Assembly (NCBI GenBank): GCA_026393835.1
Contig: JAPKZK010000104.1
Location: 62,001-126,000 of the forward strand
DNA length: 64,000 nucleotides
Reading direction: 5' to 3'
Source of the DNA: Candidatus Aminicenantota bacterium
GTDB taxonomy: Bacteria > Acidobacteriota > Aminicenantia > UBA2199
Each line of letters starts with the position of its first letter. Within the stretch, counting starts at the first letter, position 1. Shown in pieces: positions 8,654 to 17,392 of the stretch. Below the pieces are notes generated by a model. That model made no database searches. It was not told where the DNA came from and saw nothing but the letters and a program-made list of their open reading frames with translations. The position numbers and the translations under genes are program-made.

Positions 8654-10444
8654 TTATTTACCTCCGCCGCCGCCCTTACCGTCATCGTCATCTTTTTCTC
8701 TTTCCGGCTTTAAAGGGTCAACCAGTTTTATAAAATAGTCCCAATTAAAAAACGGGCCCGGATCATTTTTCCCTGGGGTTTTATTGACCACATGCTCATG
8801 TCCGAGGATACCGGAAGATACGGATGAATTTCCCACGAAGTCCTTCAGGATCATATATCTATCGCAGAGATAGCTCACAAGGTTTGCCGTTTCCCGGTAC
8901 ATGACATCCGTAACCCAACTTCTGTCTATGTTATAACCGCCCAGGTCTTCCAATTCGATACCGATACTGGTGCAATTACAGGGACTGGTATCCCATGAAT
9001 CGGTCGCACGGTTTCCCGAACATCCGAAGGCGCCAAACCCCCGGCAGTCCCCGCCGGAATTGGCGGCATGAAATGCCACATCATTATTATCGACCATCTG
9101 GACGACCTTGCCGTTACGGCCCACCAGATAGTGGGCGCTGGCTTTCCTGGAATTGGGTCTGCGGAATTCTTCGATCGTTCCCCACATTGAGCCGGCCATG
9201 GCATGGATGACGATATATTTAATGCACCGGGTACCGGTAAAGGGCCCGTAATTGGATTCATCGGCTTGTATCCATTCGCCGTAGGGAGATATACTCAGGG
9301 CCGGGCGGGTGGTGGGCTGTACAGGGGGGAAATACATATCATATGCGGCGATATACATTTGTCGCACGGTATAAGGGGTAATCACCCGTGGGTAATTATC
9401 CGGGATTTTGTTCTTGGAATTCCTGGGAGTTCTGGCCCGTTCGATGGCGTGGTATAGGTTCATGGGGTGGGAATAGGCAATAGAACGGATATCCATGTAA
9501 CCGGACGCGGTAAAGGCTTCCGCCACCTGGGCGTCTACCCCGGGTATTTGAAGTAACATCGCGGCCCCCTGCCATTTCCTGAGCCTTTTCAGGGAAAGAT
9601 GTGTTTGGGCATGTACTGCGGCGGCATTCATGGTTCGTAAATCCGCGATAGTGGAAATCCCTTTATTGGCGAGTATTTCCGAGGACTTTGCCCCGATACC
9701 TTCGATAGCGATGGTACTAATAAGTCCCCCGTCGCCGGCGATGTCGGTCTCGCCCCCGGCAGCGACGACGCCCTTTCTTTTTCCCGCGGCGAGAGCGTTG
9801 GTTTGCTCCTTTTGGGGTAATACGTCTACATATTGTTTATCCAGGTCTTCGATAATGGCGCGCACGTCGTCCCCGGGGATTTCCGCCACGATATTTGCGA
9901 GATTTTCAGGTGAGATGGATTCGCCCCCTTTACTTTCAAACTCGGCCTTGAGGCGGCGAAACGGCTTGAGCGTACAAATAATTTCGACGCTTTTAACTGC
10001 GGCTTCTTTTTCTTTTGGGGTCATTTTTTCGATCAGGGATAGGATCGTTTCTTTATCCCCGGTTTTCCCGGAAGCCAGGAATCCCCGGATGTTTTCATAG
10101 GCGATGTTGAGTTTTGCCATTTGAAAACATTGGGTTTCCCACTCGTTGAGTTCCAGGGTTTCGCTTTCCAGGGATAAGGTTTCGCAGGAATTGTGGGCGC
10201 CAGCATTTACCAGGCGGAGGCAGATATCGGGTTCCAGGCCGCTTCTCAGGTAAATTTTCCCTGCGATCCGGCGTTCCATCAATTCATTTTTTCTTTGGCC
10301 GGTCAATTTTTCGAGTAGTTCGGGGTCTGCTTTTACATAATTCGATATGGTCAGGATACCTGCGTCAAAGAGGCCATTGACATCCGGTAATCCCACCAAC
10401 GATTTAAAACGTTTAAGTTCATCTTCTTCGATTTGATTCATCAT
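8654..10444 (-). CDS. Helix-hairpin-helix repeat protein with C-terminal amidase_2 domain
   Basis: The 596-residue protein ends in an N-acetylmuramoyl-L-alanine amidase (amidase_2/PGRP) domain. Zn-ligand candidates are His in YIVIHAM (about 410), His in GHEHVV (about 548) and Asp in KNDPGP (about 560), a set that fits cleavage of the peptidoglycan stem-peptide bond. The N-terminal 390 residues carry at least two helix-hairpin-helix units of the DUF4332 kind (IEGIGAKSSEILANKGIST near 250; IPGVDAQVAEAFTASGY near 300). No signal peptide is visible, which is odd for a wall enzyme. The tail is KDDDDGKGGGGGK. AAGGAG precedes the ATG. The combination of HhH and amidase domains is unusual; an exported effector or lysin is possible. 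Confidence 0.85.
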   Translation of the reverse strand: MMNQIEEDELKRFKSLVGLPDVNGLFDAGILTISNYVKADPELLEKLTGQRKNELMERRIAGKIYLRSGLEPDICLRLVNAGAHNSCETLSLESETLELNEWETQCFQMAKLNIAYENIRGFLASGKTGDKETILSLIEKMTPKEKEAAVKSVEIICTLKPFRRLKAEFESKGGESISPENLANIVAEIPGDDVRAIIEDLDKQYVDVLPQKEQTNALAAGKRKGVVAAGGETDIAGDGGLISTIAIEGIGAKSSEILANKGISTIADLRTMNAAAVHAQTHLSLKRLRKWQGAAMLLQIPGVDAQVAEAFTASGYMDIRSIAYSHPMNLYHAIERARTPRNSKNKIPDNYPRVITPYTVRQMYIAAYDMYFPPVQPTTRPALSISPYGEWIQADESNYGPFTGTRCIKYIVIHAMAGSMWGTIEEFRRPNSRKASAHYLVGRNGKVVQMVDNNDVAFHAANSGGDCRGFGAFGCSGNRATDSWDTSPCNCTSIGIELEDLGGYNIDRSWVTDVMYRETANLVSYLCDRYMILKDFVGNSSVSSGILGHEHVVNKTPGKNDPGPFFNWDYFIKLVDPLKPEREKDDDDGKGGGGGK

Positions 10445-10557
10445 TTATCTCCTTATTATAAATTTAGTCTTTATAATCTATCTGGGTAAACAGTGTGCTT
10501 TTTTTTTATTCTGCCGACAAATCGAAAACGGATTACAAGAAGTATATTTTATTATAA

Positions 10558-10779
10558 ATGAGGTGGTATTTCAATAGGAGAAAAAATAACAGGGCAGGAA
10601 ATCTTCCATCTGTCGATATGAACGGCGATGTCGTCATTTACGACGCCAATCCCAACAGACTGGTGGGACGGTTTGGGGGCAGGCAGAAAGCGCCAAAACA
10701 GGGAAGCGAGGAAAAGCGGAGAAAAACAGAAGATAAGAAGCCCGTCGACGAACGGCGCAAAGCGCCGTTCGATTTTTAA
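10558..10779 (+). CDS. Small basic hypothetical protein
   Basis: The 73-residue ORF contains a protein-like stretch (GDVVIYDANPNRLVGRFGG) and a lysine/arginine-rich tail. It lacks a clear ribosome site. The 3' end is embedded in a strong terminator hairpin. It is not recognised and may be a short regulator or spurious; it does not overlap another gene. Confidence 0.4.
   Translation: MRWYFNRRKNNRAGNLPSVDMNGDVVIYDANPNRLVGRFGGRQKAPKQGSEEKRRKTEDKKPVDERRKAPFDF
10749..10777 (+). terminator. Rho-independent terminator
   Basis: A perfect 10-bp stem CGAACGGCGC/GCGCCGTTCG with an AAA loop is followed by TTTTT. It sits within the last codons of the small ORF. Confidence 0.8.
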
Positions 10780-11088
10780 TTAGAGGAACTCTTCCCAAAA
10801 TAAGGGTTTGATGAATCAAACCCTAACCGGTTAAAATGTCATCCATAAAGGTTTTCCGATGAGTTCCTTGGAAGCGAAGAAGAGAAGAAAAAACTACCGG
10901 GTAATCTGTGTCAATCCGTGTAATCCGTGGTCCCCTCTACTTCGCGTGTCTTCGCGTCCTTCGCGGCTATTTTCATATCAGCGGCAACTTTACCCTCCGC
11001 TGCGTTCTTTAAAAGCCGGGACTGTATCGAAACCCTTTTATTCAGTACCTTTAGTCGCTTACTTCGCACCCAAAGACGCTCACCCGGT

Positions 11089-11212
11089 GCCGCAAACTTT
11101 TCCCTCGGCAGCAGGGATTTTTATCTCCGATGCAGGAACTTTTGCCTCCGCCGCAGGGACTTATGGTTCTGCCGCTGTAACTTTCCAATCCGCCGCTGTA
11201 ACTTTTGTCTCC
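11089..11212. repeat. 21-bp imperfect minisatellite, six units
   Basis: Six diverged units of 21 bp (the first 19 bp) of the form GCCGCWGKRACTTTTGTCTCC follow one another. In one plus-strand frame they encode SAAGTFx heptapeptides. They lie upstream of the promoter of the protease gene. The rest of 10780-11088 holds an inverted repeat GGGTTTGAT/ATCAAACCC (about 10804-10824) and a repeat block at 10907-10972, but no convincing gene. Confidence 0.8.
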
Positions 11213-11256
11213 GCACCTCGTGTTGCGAGCGGGACAGGCTAAATGTGAAAAACCTG

Positions 11257-11285
11257 TTGACATTTCTCAAAACCTATTCTATTAT
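11257..11285 (+). promoter_or_regulatory. Promoter of the trypsin-like protease gene
   Basis: TTGACA (11257-11262), a 17-base spacer and TATTAT (11280-11285) lie upstream of the ATG at 11352. Confidence 0.7.
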
Positions 11286-11351
11286 ATATTCATAGATTTT
11301 GTAGTAAACCATCGTTCCAATGCAAGTTTACTTCAAAAGGAGAAGAAGAAA

Positions 11352-12974
11352 ATGGAAATAAAGAGAAATGAAGAAATCAGGGAAAAAGTTAAATTCATTA
11401 AGAAGGATTATATAAAACATCAAAAAAGAATGAAAACGATTGTTATAGCTCTTTCAATCATTGTATGCACAGCGGCATTTTTCCTGATTACTATATATAA
11501 AGAGGCGCAGCCCGTTCTAGATCAAAACTTAAAGAGAGATCAAAAAAAAATTCACTTTAAAAAAAAGACGGAAAAATCCATTACTGAAATTGTTTCCAAA
11601 GTTAAACGTTCAATCGTATTGGTAAATACATTTGATGATGAGGGTAATCCCATCAGTCAGGGCAGTGGTTTTTTTATAGAAAAATGCAAGATTATCACAA
11701 ACCGGCATGTATTAAAAAACGCATATACCGTGAAAATAAAATCCCATGCCGGAGAGTATCAGGCAATAGAAATATCTGCGGATAATAAAAAATGTGATCT
11801 TGTAATATTATCGGTCCCTGATGAGGCGGGAGAGTTAAATTTCCCTCCATTAAATCTATCCTTCCCTGAAGTGGGCCAAAAGGTCATAGTAATCGGGAAT
11901 CCATTTGGATTAGAAGCAACCGTATCCGATGGAATTGTATCTGCGAATCGAGAAATTAAACATCTAGGGAAGATCATCCAGATCACATCCCCCATTTCTC
12001 CAGGTTCCAGCGGCAGCCCGGTATTCAATCTGTTTGGGGAGGTAATTGGAGTTGCAACATTCCAGATATACGAGGGGCAAAACTTAAATTTTGCTATTCC
12101 GATCTCAAAAATTAACGAACTTTCTGCTCCGGAAGTCAATGATATTGCCTCTCTTAATTTATCAGCCCGTATAGTGTCCAAATCGGTAGACGCCCCCCTA
12201 AGAGTAGGGATTGATTTCTTTGAGAAACGAGATTATGAAAATGCCCTGACATATTTTGACTTAGCCCTGGATGAAGACCCTATGAACGCTGAAATCCATT
12301 ATTATATGGGTATGTGCTATAAAGAGAATAATGTCGGCATGGCTGTTACTGAATTTATAAACGCAATAAAGCTTGATCCTACCTATATAGACGCATATTA
12401 TATGCTTGGAGTCGCTTACATGGCATTAAAAGAATACCAAACGGCTTCAAACTATTTTGAAAAAGCATTGGAGCTAAACCCGGAAAACCAGGAAGTGTTA
12501 TTTCAGCTTAGGCTCATAAATACTATATTGGAAAAAAACAATTCAGCGTTTGAATTTCTTCAAGAAATTTCTGATGTAGAATCGAACATCTTGATAAAAT
12601 ACTATATTGGAATTAATTATGTCAAAATTGAAAAATACGATCAAGCTGAATTAATATTCAATGAAGTAATTTCAAAGGACCCTGACTTTATCCCGGCATA
12701 TTTGGGATTGGGGTATGTATCCTTAGGCCTGGGAAATTGGTCGGCCGGCATAGACCAATTATCAAATATTCTATCTTCAGCCCCCGCTAACGAAGAAATA
12801 CACTATATTCTCGGTCTTTTACACCTGGGCAATAATGACTTCAGATCCGCGCTGAATGAACTTGAAGAATTATACAAAATTAACAAATCCTCAGAATTCT
12901 GTAGAAGACTTTCCGAAGCAATGCGAGAACAATATAGAGGGGGTGGAAGAATGCTGCGGTATCCGTATCGGTAA
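11352..12974 (+). CDS. Membrane-anchored trypsin-like serine protease with TPR domain
   Basis: I chose the ATG at 11352, preceded by AAGGAGAAGAAGAAA; the promoter lies just upstream, so the longer ORF cannot be used. The 540-residue protein has one transmembrane segment near 29-50. A DegP/HtrA-like catalytic domain follows: His in IITNRHVLK (about 118), Asp in KKCDLVILSV (about 149) and Ser in SPGSSGSPVFN (about 221). In place of PDZ domains it carries at least five TPR units from about 285 to 530. This predicts an envelope protease whose target choice or assembly is set by TPR contacts. It is monocistronic. Confidence 0.88.
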   Translation: MEIKRNEEIREKVKFIKKDYIKHQKRMKTIVIALSIIVCTAAFFLITIYKEAQPVLDQNLKRDQKKIHFKKKTEKSITEIVSKVKRSIVLVNTFDDEGNPISQGSGFFIEKCKIITNRHVLKNAYTVKIKSHAGEYQAIEISADNKKCDLVILSVPDEAGELNFPPLNLSFPEVGQKVIVIGNPFGLEATVSDGIVSANREIKHLGKIIQITSPISPGSSGSPVFNLFGEVIGVATFQIYEGQNLNFAIPISKINELSAPEVNDIASLNLSARIVSKSVDAPLRVGIDFFEKRDYENALTYFDLALDEDPMNAEIHYYMGMCYKENNVGMAVTEFINAIKLDPTYIDAYYMLGVAYMALKEYQTASNYFEKALELNPENQEVLFQLRLINTILEKNNSAFEFLQEISDVESNILIKYYIGINYVKIEKYDQAELIFNEVISKDPDFIPAYLGLGYVSLGLGNWSAGIDQLSNILSSAPANEEIHYILGLLHLGNNDFRSALNELEELYKINKSSEFCRRLSEAMREQYRGGGRMLRYPYR

Positions 12975-13101
12975 AAAGCAGCCTGATGGGGAAAGCCATA
13001 TTTTCCATTGAAAGCGCCGACTCTTGAAGATTATGCGGAAATCAAAATTCTTGCCGGACATCAGGGGCGCATTTTGTAAATTTTTGCCTTTCCACTATCC
13101 C

Positions 13102-13130
13102 TTTACTTTTTCACCCGATTCTATTAAAAT
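13102..13130 (+). promoter_or_regulatory. Promoter upstream of the 13164 gene
   Basis: TTTACT (13102-13107), a 17-base spacer and TAAAAT (13125-13130) are followed by AAGGAG and the ATG at 13164. Confidence 0.6.
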
Positions 13131-13163
13131 ATATGCTGCTGAAAAAACGTAAGGAGCGATCGA

Positions 13164-15209
13164 ATGTCGGATAACCCCCTTAATAAACCGCGGGACATTG
13201 GCGGAATTGAAAATATTATCGAGCTGTTTAATTGTATTGTCGATGAGAAAAATGCTGCCTATGTTTCCGCCCCGATTACCACGGGCCGGCGGTTCCTGGC
13301 CTGGTTCAAAGAAAGGGGGTGTACTCTTGACCCGGAAAGCCCCCAATATAAAAATGAACACTTTCAGGATGTGATCCAACCCAACAAAGAAGAAGTCAAA
13401 ACCAAAATCGCCAACCTCCGCCGCGGCCTCGCTACCTCAGCCCCCTTCTTGATCGACCCAACGGTCTTTAACTGGCCGGAATGGAACCAGGATGACTACC
13501 GCTACTTCTGGGGCAGGGTAATCGAACGCTACATTAAAAGAGTGGTTTTCATTGATGGCTGGCAATACAGCAGCGGCTGCACTTTTGAATTTTTTGCCGC
13601 TGTTCGCACCCATACCCAAACGCTGAATGAACAGCAAACCCCCCTTGATGCCAACGCCGGCCTGCAACTTATTAAAAAAGCCATCGACGACTACAATAAT
13701 TGTTCGATTCCTTCCGGATACCTCCAGCGGGTCGCGACCGAACTGGAAAACTGGTTATTAGAAACTCTGCAAGACCCGCTTAAAATCGAACGTCTGCCGG
13801 ATAAACCTTCACCCGGGCCTAATATGAATGAAACCGGCGCCGCGGCGGCGCGGGAATTTTTAAAGGACGAAACCGTGGAACGGTTGGCCATGATTGGTAA
13901 TGTGGCCCAATTTGCCAGTTTTGCGCCGGATCAAAATCTTTCGCAGCGATTTTCCCGGGTCGCCGGCTTCCAACCCAATCACTCTTTCGCTTCCCCACAA
14001 AAAGCCATCGAATCCTTGCTGGCCAATTCCCCGGAAGGCACGGTCAATGTCCGGAGCTTTCTGCCGGGTAAACAGAAAGGCGAACCTCTACTCTACGGCA
14101 TCGATAATGTGGAAAAGGTGATGGACATCCTTCGCCAGAAAGCCGCGGAAAATAAATATACGATTGTCAATGAGACCATCGATATTAACGACGGCGGCGT
14201 ATCGGGCGTGGCCATCGGCCATGTGTTGGAATTCTCCCCGGCAGATACCCCCAAATGCGTGGATAAACCCGGCGTGTGCCGACTCCCCCGCGATATCGGT
14301 TTAAATTTACTGGAAAAAGTATATGGGTTCCGCCCCATTTTAAATTTTCATTTTTCCTACCGGGTGGAATTCAGTATTCACCCGAAAAAACGGGGCATCC
14401 GCCATGGTCATACCATTACCTGGGAAATGGAAGAGGTAAACGCGCCAAGCAATGTCCCGGAAATCCAATGGCCTAATAATTTCAGCCGTATGCTGGGGGA
14501 TAAAGTCTATGGACTTTTAATCGCGGACTGCCTGGGTTTACCGGTTCCCCAGACCACGGTAATTACCCGTCATATCGCCCCGTTTACCTTCGGCATTAAA
14601 ACGGGTACATCGGAAACCTGGCTGCGTACGTGTCCGGCGGTTCGCGCGCCGGGGCAATTTCCCACCTATTTCGGCTGGCGGGACCCGTTCGAATTGATCG
14701 CCCAACAACCCTTAATCGCTTCGGTGCTGGCGCAAGAAGCGGTACACCCGGAATATTCGGGCTCGCTGGTTCCCGGTCAACCGGATGGAACTGAACCGTT
14801 GATCGAAGGGGTCAGGGGCATGGGCGACGCCTTTATGGTGGGCGAAGCTTCCCCGCAGGAACTGCCGGGCGAAGTAACAAAAGCTGTCCGGGAACTTTAC
14901 GGTGCGGCGTTTCATTTACTGGGCCCGCTGGAAATCGAATGGGTATATGATGGGAAAAAAGTTTGGGTGGTTCAATTGCATAAGAGCCGGGTATCTTCAT
15001 CGGCCGAAGTTATTTATCCCGGTGAACCGGGGGCGTTTGTCAGGTTCAATGTCGGCGACGGTCTCGAGGCCCTGCGGGAATTGGTTGCCGAAACCAAAAC
15101 GCAAACGCCGGGAATAGGCATTGTGTTAGTCGGGGATATTGGGATAACCAGTCATTTCGGCGATATATTAAGAAAGGCTGAGATTCCTTCCCGCGTGGAA
15201 AAACCGTGA
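13164..15209 (+). CDS. Possible deoxyribosyltransferase-like plus ATP-grasp/PEP-synthase-like fusion protein
   Basis: The 681-residue protein seems to have two parts. Residues 1-190 hold NAAYVSAPITTGRRFLAWF and later VVFIDGWQYSSGCTFEF. This resembles the nucleoside 2-deoxyribosyltransferase/DUF4406 fold (substrate loop, then Asp and Glu strand). Residues 230-681 hold IADCLGLPVPQTTVITRH and, at the end, GPLEIEWVYDGKKVWVVQLHKS. The latter recalls the final strands of the nucleotide-binding part of phosphoenolpyruvate synthase/PPDK. Neither assignment is certain. AAGGAG precedes the ATG. The next gene, about 100 bp on, is a LOG-family nucleotide hydrolase, so a shared role in nucleotide processing is conceivable. 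Confidence 0.6.
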   Translation: MSDNPLNKPRDIGGIENIIELFNCIVDEKNAAYVSAPITTGRRFLAWFKERGCTLDPESPQYKNEHFQDVIQPNKEEVKTKIANLRRGLATSAPFLIDPTVFNWPEWNQDDYRYFWGRVIERYIKRVVFIDGWQYSSGCTFEFFAAVRTHTQTLNEQQTPLDANAGLQLIKKAIDDYNNCSIPSGYLQRVATELENWLLETLQDPLKIERLPDKPSPGPNMNETGAAAAREFLKDETVERLAMIGNVAQFASFAPDQNLSQRFSRVAGFQPNHSFASPQKAIESLLANSPEGTVNVRSFLPGKQKGEPLLYGIDNVEKVMDILRQKAAENKYTIVNETIDINDGGVSGVAIGHVLEFSPADTPKCVDKPGVCRLPRDIGLNLLEKVYGFRPILNFHFSYRVEFSIHPKKRGIRHGHTITWEMEEVNAPSNVPEIQWPNNFSRMLGDKVYGLLIADCLGLPVPQTTVITRHIAPFTFGIKTGTSETWLRTCPAVRAPGQFPTYFGWRDPFELIAQQPLIASVLAQEAVHPEYSGSLVPGQPDGTEPLIEGVRGMGDAFMVGEASPQELPGEVTKAVRELYGAAFHLLGPLEIEWVYDGKKVWVVQLHKSRVSSSAEVIYPGEPGAFVRFNVGDGLEALRELVAETKTQTPGIGIVLVGDIGITSHFGDILRKAEIPSRVEKP

Positions 15210-15292
15210 GACAAAAGCTTTTCACTATCAAAAGTTTTGGGAGGTGTCGGAACACTTTTTCAAAAGGGTTCTGACCCGCCGGAGGCAAAAAT
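15205..15292. repeat. Repeat block of the CTTTTTGAAAAAAG / CCTCCGGCGG family
   Basis: The block contains CAAAAGCTTTT, CAAAAGTTTTGGGAGG, CACTTTTTCAAAAGG and CCGCCGGAGGC. Related blocks occur at 17309-17356, 52806-52851 and, partly, 8587-8619. Confidence 0.6.
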
Positions 15293-15311
15293 AACCTATG
15301 AGGATAAAAAA

Positions 15312-16058
15312 ATGATACGAGCACCAAAAGCATACAAGAACATTGATTTTTTAAAATCGAGAGCGGCCAGGCCGCTGCGCATCCTGGCCGAATACCTGGA
15401 ACCGGAGAAACGTTTCGAAGAACTAAATATCAGGCATACAGTCGTATTCTTCGGTTCTTCGCGGGTATCCCCGGACAAAGAGGACGCCCATAACACCAAA
15501 CGATACTACCTTGCGGCCGAAGAATTCGCCTACCGCCTGGCCTGCTGGTCGAAAGAACTGGAAACTGAAAAAGCCGGCAACGGCTTTGTTATCTGTTCCG
15601 GCGGCGGCCCGGGAATCATGGAAGCCTCCAACAAAGGCGCCCAAAAAGCCAACGCCCCGACCATCGGCCTCAATATCACCATCCCCACCGAACAAAAACC
15701 CAACAACTATATCTCCCCTGAACTGAATTTCGAATTCCACTATTTTTTCATGAGAAAACTCTGGTTCCTGTACCATGCCAAAGCGCTGGTGGTATTCCCC
15801 GGCGGTTTCGGCACCATGGACGAACTGTTCGAAACCCTTACCCTGAAACAAACTCATAAACTGGAAAAATATAATATCCCGGTCCTTTTATATGATAAAG
15901 CATTCTGGCAAGACCTGTTCAACTTCCCCAAAATGGTGGATTACGGCCTGATATCGCCGGAAGATGTCAACCTGTTTCATTACTTCGACTCCCCCGATGA
16001 AGGCATGACGATTTTAAAACCGATGCTTGAAAAAATGATAAAGGATTTTAGATATTAA
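15312..16058 (+). CDS. LOG-family (lysine decarboxylase-like) nucleotide phosphoribohydrolase
   Basis: The 248-residue protein starts at the ATG at 15312 (GAGG a short way upstream). It shows the family signature GGGPGIMEASNKGA near 98-111 and PGGFGTMDELFETLTLKQTHK near 161-181, the PGGxGTxxE motif that binds the nucleotide phosphate. LOG proteins split adenosine-type 5'-monophosphates into base and ribose phosphate. Its first 35 bases are almost the same as those of the QueF gene 1.5 kb downstream, although the proteins are unrelated. Confidence 0.9.
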   Translation: MIRAPKAYKNIDFLKSRAARPLRILAEYLEPEKRFEELNIRHTVVFFGSSRVSPDKEDAHNTKRYYLAAEEFAYRLACWSKELETEKAGNGFVICSGGGPGIMEASNKGAQKANAPTIGLNITIPTEQKPNNYISPELNFEFHYFFMRKLWFLYHAKALVVFPGGFGTMDELFETLTLKQTHKLEKYNIPVLLYDKAFWQDLFNFPKMVDYGLISPEDVNLFHYFDSPDEGMTILKPMLEKMIKDFRY

Positions 16059-16079
16059 TAGAGGTGAGAAAATTTCTGG

Positions 16080-16108
16080 TTGAAATATTCTTATATTTGT
16101 TGTAAGAT
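16080..16108 (+). promoter_or_regulatory. Likely promoter of the first VapBC-type pair
   Basis: TTGAAA (16080-16085), a 17-base spacer and TAAGAT (16103-16108) precede the antitoxin gene. An ATG at 16116 could give a leaderless longer form. Confidence 0.45.
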
Positions 16109-16154
16109 ATATTCTATGCAGAAAAAAAGGATACTTCCGACAAAGGAGGAAATT

Positions 16155-16406
16155 ATGAATTCTATTAGCTGCACAGCAGAATTACTACCAGGCGGCCAGT
16201 TGATATTACCGCCAAATATTATCAAAAGGCTGCATGTTAGGGCAAAAACCACCCGGCGAATTATTATCCTGGATGCCAAACCAAAAAATAAAAATCTAAA
16301 CCAATTCTGCGGAAAGTGGAAAGATGATCGCGATGCAGATGAGATTATTTCAGAGATTTACGCAAATCGCGAGCAAAATTACCGCTCCGATAGATTCTCA
16401 TTATGA
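16155..16406 (+). CDS. VapB-like antitoxin
   Basis: Starting at the ATG at 16155 behind a strong AAAGGAGG site, the product has 83 residues. The N-terminal half (LLPGGQLILPPNIIKRLHV) resembles an AbrB/SpoVT-type swapped-hairpin DNA-binding fold. The tail (FCGKWKDDRDADEIISEIYANR) would wrap the toxin. The stop overlaps the toxin start by four bases (ATGA), as is usual for toxin-antitoxin pairs. The F-G-WK-D tail motif recurs in the other antitoxin at 18715. Confidence 0.85.
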   Translation: MNSISCTAELLPGGQLILPPNIIKRLHVRAKTTRRIIILDAKPKNKNLNQFCGKWKDDRDADEIISEIYANREQNYRSDRFSL

Positions 16407-16816
16407 AAAAAAACGACGCGTATCTCCTCGACACGGATATAGTAATATATTGGCTGAAAGATAAATTCCCCCAAATCAACGAAAAGATTGTGAGCATTAG
16501 CGATGACCGCATATTCATATCTTCAATAAGCGTCGCGGAACTTTATTTCGGCGCCTATAACTCCACCCGGAAAGAGGAAAACAAACAATTGATAGATGAT
16601 TTACTGGGAAAAATGAACATTCTCAATTTTGATAACAATGCAGCAGACTGTTTCGGTGAGATCAAATCTTCATTAAAAAAGCAAGGAAAAATTATTTGCG
16701 ATTCGGACCTTTTCATTGCTGCCTGTGCCATTTCGAATGATCTGTTGCTCGTCACTAACAATGAAAAGCATTTTCAACGAATCGAAAAACTTGAAATTGA
16801 AAATTGGGCTGCCTGA
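16403..16816 (+). CDS. VapC-like PIN-domain toxin
   Basis: The 137-residue PIN ribonuclease carries the acidic set expected for metal binding: LLDTDIV at the start, VAELYFG near 45, CDSDLFIAA near 98-106 and TNNEKHF near 118. VapC toxins cut tRNA or rRNA and are held silent by the cognate antitoxin. The gene is coupled to the antitoxin by an ATGA overlap. The length and motifs look intact, so it should be functional. Confidence 0.9.
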   Translation: MKKNDAYLLDTDIVIYWLKDKFPQINEKIVSISDDRIFISSISVAELYFGAYNSTRKEENKQLIDDLLGKMNILNFDNNAADCFGEIKSSLKKQGKIICDSDLFIAACAISNDLLLVTNNEKHFQRIEKLEIENWAA

Positions 16817-16852
16817 ATCGGTTCAACGGCCCCAGATGCAGAGGAATAAATC

Positions 16853-17302
16853 ATGATACGAGCACAAACGTCATACAAAAACATGGAAAAAATCACCAGC
16901 CATTTGATAAAAATACGGCAGGATGCCTCTTTTATCTCGCCGGAGGTTCTGGACCCGATTCCCTATGAAAATAAAGAAAAGAATACCCGGGTGGAAATAG
17001 TAAACCCGGAATTTACTTCCCTCTGCCCGAAAACAGGTTTACCGGATTTCGGGACCATTACCGTCAAATACCTCCCGGATCGATCTATCGTAGAGTTGAA
17101 ATCGTTGAAATACTATTTTCTCCAGTTTCGCAATACGGGCATCTACTATGAGAACCTGACCCGGTTGATCCTGGACCACCTGGTAAAAACGCTGGAGCCG
17201 TTCGAAATGGTGGTGGAAGCCGAATTCACCCCCCGCGGCGGGGTTTCCTCAAAAGTGACGTCAACTTATGCAAAGAAAGAAATGGAAGAAAAGGCCCCTT
17301 AA
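16853..17302 (+). CDS. queF: NADPH-dependent 7-cyano-7-deazaguanine reductase
   Basis: The 149-residue protein matches the short (type I) QueF fold. The nucleophilic Cys is in FTSLCPKTGLPDFG (about 57), followed by the substrate-binding motif VELKSLKYYFLQFRNTGIYYEN. It reduces preQ0 to preQ1 in queuosine synthesis for tRNA modification. No other queuosine gene is in the window. An AGAGGAATAAATC site precedes the ATG. The first codons (MIRAQTSYKN) nearly copy those of the LOG-family gene at 15312 (MIRAPKAYKN). Confidence 0.92.
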   Translation: MIRAQTSYKNMEKITSHLIKIRQDASFISPEVLDPIPYENKEKNTRVEIVNPEFTSLCPKTGLPDFGTITVKYLPDRSIVELKSLKYYFLQFRNTGIYYENLTRLILDHLVKTLEPFEMVVEAEFTPRGGVSSKVTSTYAKKEMEEKAP

Positions 17303-17308
17303 ATCTGC

Positions 17309-17392
17309 CTCCGGCGGGTCGCTTTTTGAAAAAAGCTCCGCAAAAACTTTTGTCTTTTCTTCGCGTTCCTTCGCGCTCTTCGCGGCTCATAA
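17309..17392. repeat. Composite repeat between queF and the glycosyltransferase
   Basis: A CCTCCGGCGG...CTTTTTGAAAAAAG...CAAAAACTTTTG block (17309-17356) is followed at once by a TTCGCGTTCCTTCGCGC run ending near 17392. The run touches the 3' end of the minus-strand glycosyltransferase gene. Confidence 0.7.

Noticed and set aside
10859..11242. Open frame with SAAGTF repeats
   Set aside because: It arises from the 21-bp minisatellite and from a repeat block; the codons before it are repeat sequence.
12990..13077. Short protein-like reading (KAPTLEDYAEIKILAGHQG) between two genes
   Set aside because: It might be a gene remnant, but it has only about 28 codons, no start and no recognised family.
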